NCBI GenBank assembly: GCA_021202835.1
Contig: JAJQCI010000263.1
Coordinates: 1-15,121 of the forward strand
Reading direction: 5' to 3'
Source of the DNA: Clostridiales bacterium
GTDB lineage: Bacteria > Bacillota > Clostridia > Lachnospirales > CAG-274
DNA: 15,121 nt
Part shown: in pieces, positions 13,649-15,121 of the stretch
Layout: each line of letters starts with the position of its first letter
Position numbering within the stretch: position 1 is the stretch's first letter
Notes under the pieces: model-generated
Told to the model about the DNA's origin: nothing
What the model saw: the letters and a program-made list of their open reading frames with translations, nothing else
Databases searched by the model: none
Program-made: the position numbers and the translations under genes

Positions 13649-14344
13649 TTAGATATTTTCCTCTATAATGTTAAGAACCGCCGACGGATTATTACATACT
13701 ATTAAATAAACATAATTGCCCGATGTGCCTACTATGCCGTTTGAAGCTTTTTTAAATTCTTCGGCGTTGTAGTTTTCAAGCTCGGCTTTCTTTCGGGTTA
13801 TGTAGTCATTAAGCTTTGTCTGAAGCTCGGCCGCCTGGGCTGTGTCGTTTGCCTTGAGAATTATAAGGGCGTCGGCCTTAACGGCGTCAAGAGCCTCACC
13901 GGCGGCAAAATCACCCAAAGCCGAGGTATCTATACCGAAATAATTAAGCATATATGTTTCGTCGTAGCTGACAAGCTCCTCAAGAGAACCGCCCGATATA
14001 CATTTATTATAAATTTCTCCGCAGGAAAGAGCCGCCGCCTGAGCCGCCGGTGTTTCTTCGGCGCTCTGCTGAACAGGGGCTTCCGTTTCAGGCTGTTTGG
14101 TTGTTTCCGGTACGGCTTCTGCCGGCGCAGCAGTTGTTTCCTCCGGTGCTTCTGTTTCAGCCTCAGTCTGCTCCTCTGCTGCTTCCGCCGTCTCTGTTTC
14201 CTCTTCCGTTTCCGTTTCGGCCGCTTCCGTTTCTTCTTCTGCGGTTTCCGTTGTCGTTTCTGTTTCGGCCGGCTCTTCCGAACTGCCGCCGCAGCCTGCA
14301 AGCACAATACCCGTTACTAAAAACAGGGCTAAAAATCTTTTCAT
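13649..14344 (-). CDS. DUF4358-type lipoprotein with long acidic stalk
   Basis: A 231-residue surface lipoprotein, first gene of the operon. ATG 14344 follows GGAGGAAG at about 8-9 nt; an upstream in-frame ATG at 14422 lacks one and is preceded by a T run. The signal peptide ends in the lipobox LAGC (C18). Residues 21-105 are almost entirely Glu, Thr, Ala and Pro, a stalk. The C-terminal domain (about 107-231) has the DUF4358 pattern: YMLNYFGIDTSAL (131-143), ADALIILKAND (157-167), AAELQTKLNDYITRKKAELENY (171-192) and GNYVYLIVC (209-217). DUF4358 lipoproteins occur beside MBOAT and DHHW genes in clostridia, so a supporting role in O-acylation is likely, with no known mechanism. It abuts the MBOAT gene. 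Confidence 0.85.
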   Translation of the reverse strand: MKRFLALFLVTGIVLAGCGGSSEEPAETETTTETAEEETEAAETETEEETETAEAAEEQTEAETEAPEETTAAPAEAVPETTKQPETEAPVQQSAEETPAAQAAALSCGEIYNKCISGGSLEELVSYDETYMLNYFGIDTSALGDFAAGEALDAVKADALIILKANDTAQAAELQTKLNDYITRKKAELENYNAEEFKKASNGIVGTSGNYVYLIVCNNPSAVLNIIEENI

Positions 14345-14457
14345 TTTGATACTTCCTCCGTTTCTTTCTTTTTCCTTTGTCTGTAATTTATTTTTCCGCA
14401 GTATACGGCAATTTTCGCTCATAAGTTTAAAAAAAGGCCCACTGCTCCGATAATATA

Positions 14458-14486
14458 ATCATACCACAACATCGGTGATTTGAAAA
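14458..14486 (-). promoter_or_regulatory. Promoter of the O-acylation operon
   Basis: Minus-strand TTTTCA (14481-14486, 4 of 6), 17 nt, then TATGAT (14458-14463) preceded by TGG, an extended -10. Transcription would start near 14451, leaving a leader of about 107 nt before ATG 14344. The leader includes a run of seven T at about 14430. Confidence 0.55.
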
Positions 14487-14534
14487 GACCAAAAATAAAA
14501 TTTTGTTAAAAAGCACTCAGAATAAACCGGCACA

Positions 14535-14576
14535 TAAAAAATCCGCCGGAGGCCTCACCGTCCGGCGAACTTTTTT
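14535..14576. terminator. Bidirectional terminator after the feoB remnant
   Basis: CGCCGGA (14544-14550) pairs with TCCGGCG (14561-14567) around a 10-nt loop, with an A run before (14535-14541) and T run after (14571-14576). For minus-strand reading it ends the feoB remnant 6 nt past its stop; it also insulates the O-acylation promoter. Confidence 0.8.
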
Positions 14577-14581
14577 AATAA

Positions 14582-14960
14582 TTATCCGATTCCCAACAGC
14601 AGGCCTGCAAGGTGAACACCTGCAGCGGCAATCCACGCAATCACACACTGACCCAAAACCATTCCCAGCACCGAGAGGTGTAAGAAACGCCTGAAGGGCG
14701 GAGGTTGTTCCGAACAAAACGGTAAGTGTTGAAACAACGCTTTCCTTTGCCATAAAGCCGGTAATGAGGGCGGTGGAAATTCTCCAGTCGCCGAAGCCCA
14801 AAGAAGATGGCCAACGTTTTTGGCGCCGGGCATACGGTAGTTTGGAAGCTCCACAACGAAAGGAACCGCCTGTCCCTTAAACATTGTTTCTTTTAAGAGA
14901 AATGCCGCAATAATCCCCACGACAATTCCTCCGAAATAAAGGGCCGTCATTACAACTTGG
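14582..14960 (-). pseudogene. feoB: Remnant of feoB, ferrous iron transporter, C-terminal blocks
   Basis: FeoB imports Fe2+ through a membrane GTPase. Three pieces of its C-terminal permease half are readable, in order but in two frames. Block 1 (about 14959-14808) reads MTALYFGGIVVGI, FKGQAVPFVVELPNYRMP and KNVGHL. Block 2 (about 14801-14670), in another frame, reads LGFGDWRISTALITGFMAKESVVSTLTVLFG and ALQAFLTPL. Block 3 (about 14671-14582), back in the first frame, reads CVIAWIAAAGVHLAGLLLGIG and ends at a stop. Between blocks 1 and 2 the usual roughly 70 residues (loop and membrane span), and between 2 and 3 roughly 50 residues, are missing, so internal deletions shifted the frame. The GTPase domain and start are absent from the window's end. 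No functional product is expected. Confidence 0.85.
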
Positions 14961-15121
14961 TATTGTAGCACATTTTGAAATATAATACAATAGTTTAGCG
15001 GAACAAAGCAGGCCGTGACGAAGCCGAAATTTTTAAAAAAATTGATATCATTTTTAGGTTTTAGGAACAGGATAAACGCATGAAAATTTTTCAAATATTG
15101 TAATATAACTGAAACACAACA

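Noticed and set aside
13930..14453. Ser/Val/Ala-rich and Lys/Arg-rich frames over the acidic stalk of the DUF4358 lipoprotein
   Set aside because: Composition mirrors the Glu/Thr/Ala codons of the real gene in other frames; no start signals or recognisable domains.
1..15121. CRISPR array, tRNA, rRNA, transposase or phage genes
   Set aside because: No regular repeat-spacer pattern, no cloverleaf, no rRNA sequence and no mobile-element protein was seen; the only tandem repeat is protein-coding.

Overview
The window looks like chromosomal DNA from a low-to-moderate GC, Gram-positive anaerobe of the Bacillota, most likely a Clostridia member of the Lachnospiraceae/Eubacteriales type. The evidence is strong AAGGAGG-like ribosome binding sites, lipobox lipoproteins, a clostridial-type phosphofructokinase, a FeoB remnant, and an MBOAT / DHHW / DUF4358 gene set familiar from that group. 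Species cannot be named from the sequence. Almost everything is on the minus strand; the one clear plus-strand gene is the repeat lipoprotein at 1646-2314. TGA is a normal stop here (it ends the genes finishing at 2967 and 9659) and tryptophan is TGG.

Left part (1-2481): a potentially structured intergenic element (41-177), a bidirectional terminator, the 6-phosphofructokinase gene (minus), a divergent promoter region, then a plus-strand lipoprotein whose acidic octapeptide repeats interrupt a small beta-rich domain. GC-rich inverted repeats and a convergent terminator follow.

Middle (2497-7847): five minus-strand genes for small single-span membrane or exported proteins, one of them a probable beta-propeller (2967-4469), none with a known function. 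Upstream of them lies a two-gene unit: a PD-(D/E)xK nuclease-fold protein and a membrane-anchored GH3 beta-N-acetylhexosaminidase (NagZ type). A good promoter for the small-protein cluster sits inside the 3' end of the nagZ-like gene.

Right part (7869-14486): a minus-strand operon reading DUF4358 lipoprotein, MBOAT acyltransferase, DUF2130 coiled-coil/nuclease-fold protein, DHHW (AlgJ/AlgX-like) protein, secreted SGNH hydrolase, and a second SGNH hydrolase interrupted by one in-frame TGA. MBOAT, DHHW and SGNH together are the usual parts of a machine that moves acetyl groups across the membrane onto a surface glycan (compare AlgI/AlgJ/AlgX, PatA/PatB, DltB/DltD), so the operon is best read as a cell-envelope O-acylation system with unknown target polymer. 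The DUF2130 gene is an odd guest in it. A promoter precedes the DUF4358 gene and a very strong hairpin ends the operon.

Right edge (14582-14960): a decayed feoB (ferrous iron transporter) made of three C-terminal blocks joined by internal deletions and frame changes. The most interesting items are the O-acylation operon with its DUF2130 insert and its TGA-interrupted SGNH duplicate, the structured intergenic element at 41-177, and the uncharacterised membrane-protein cluster.
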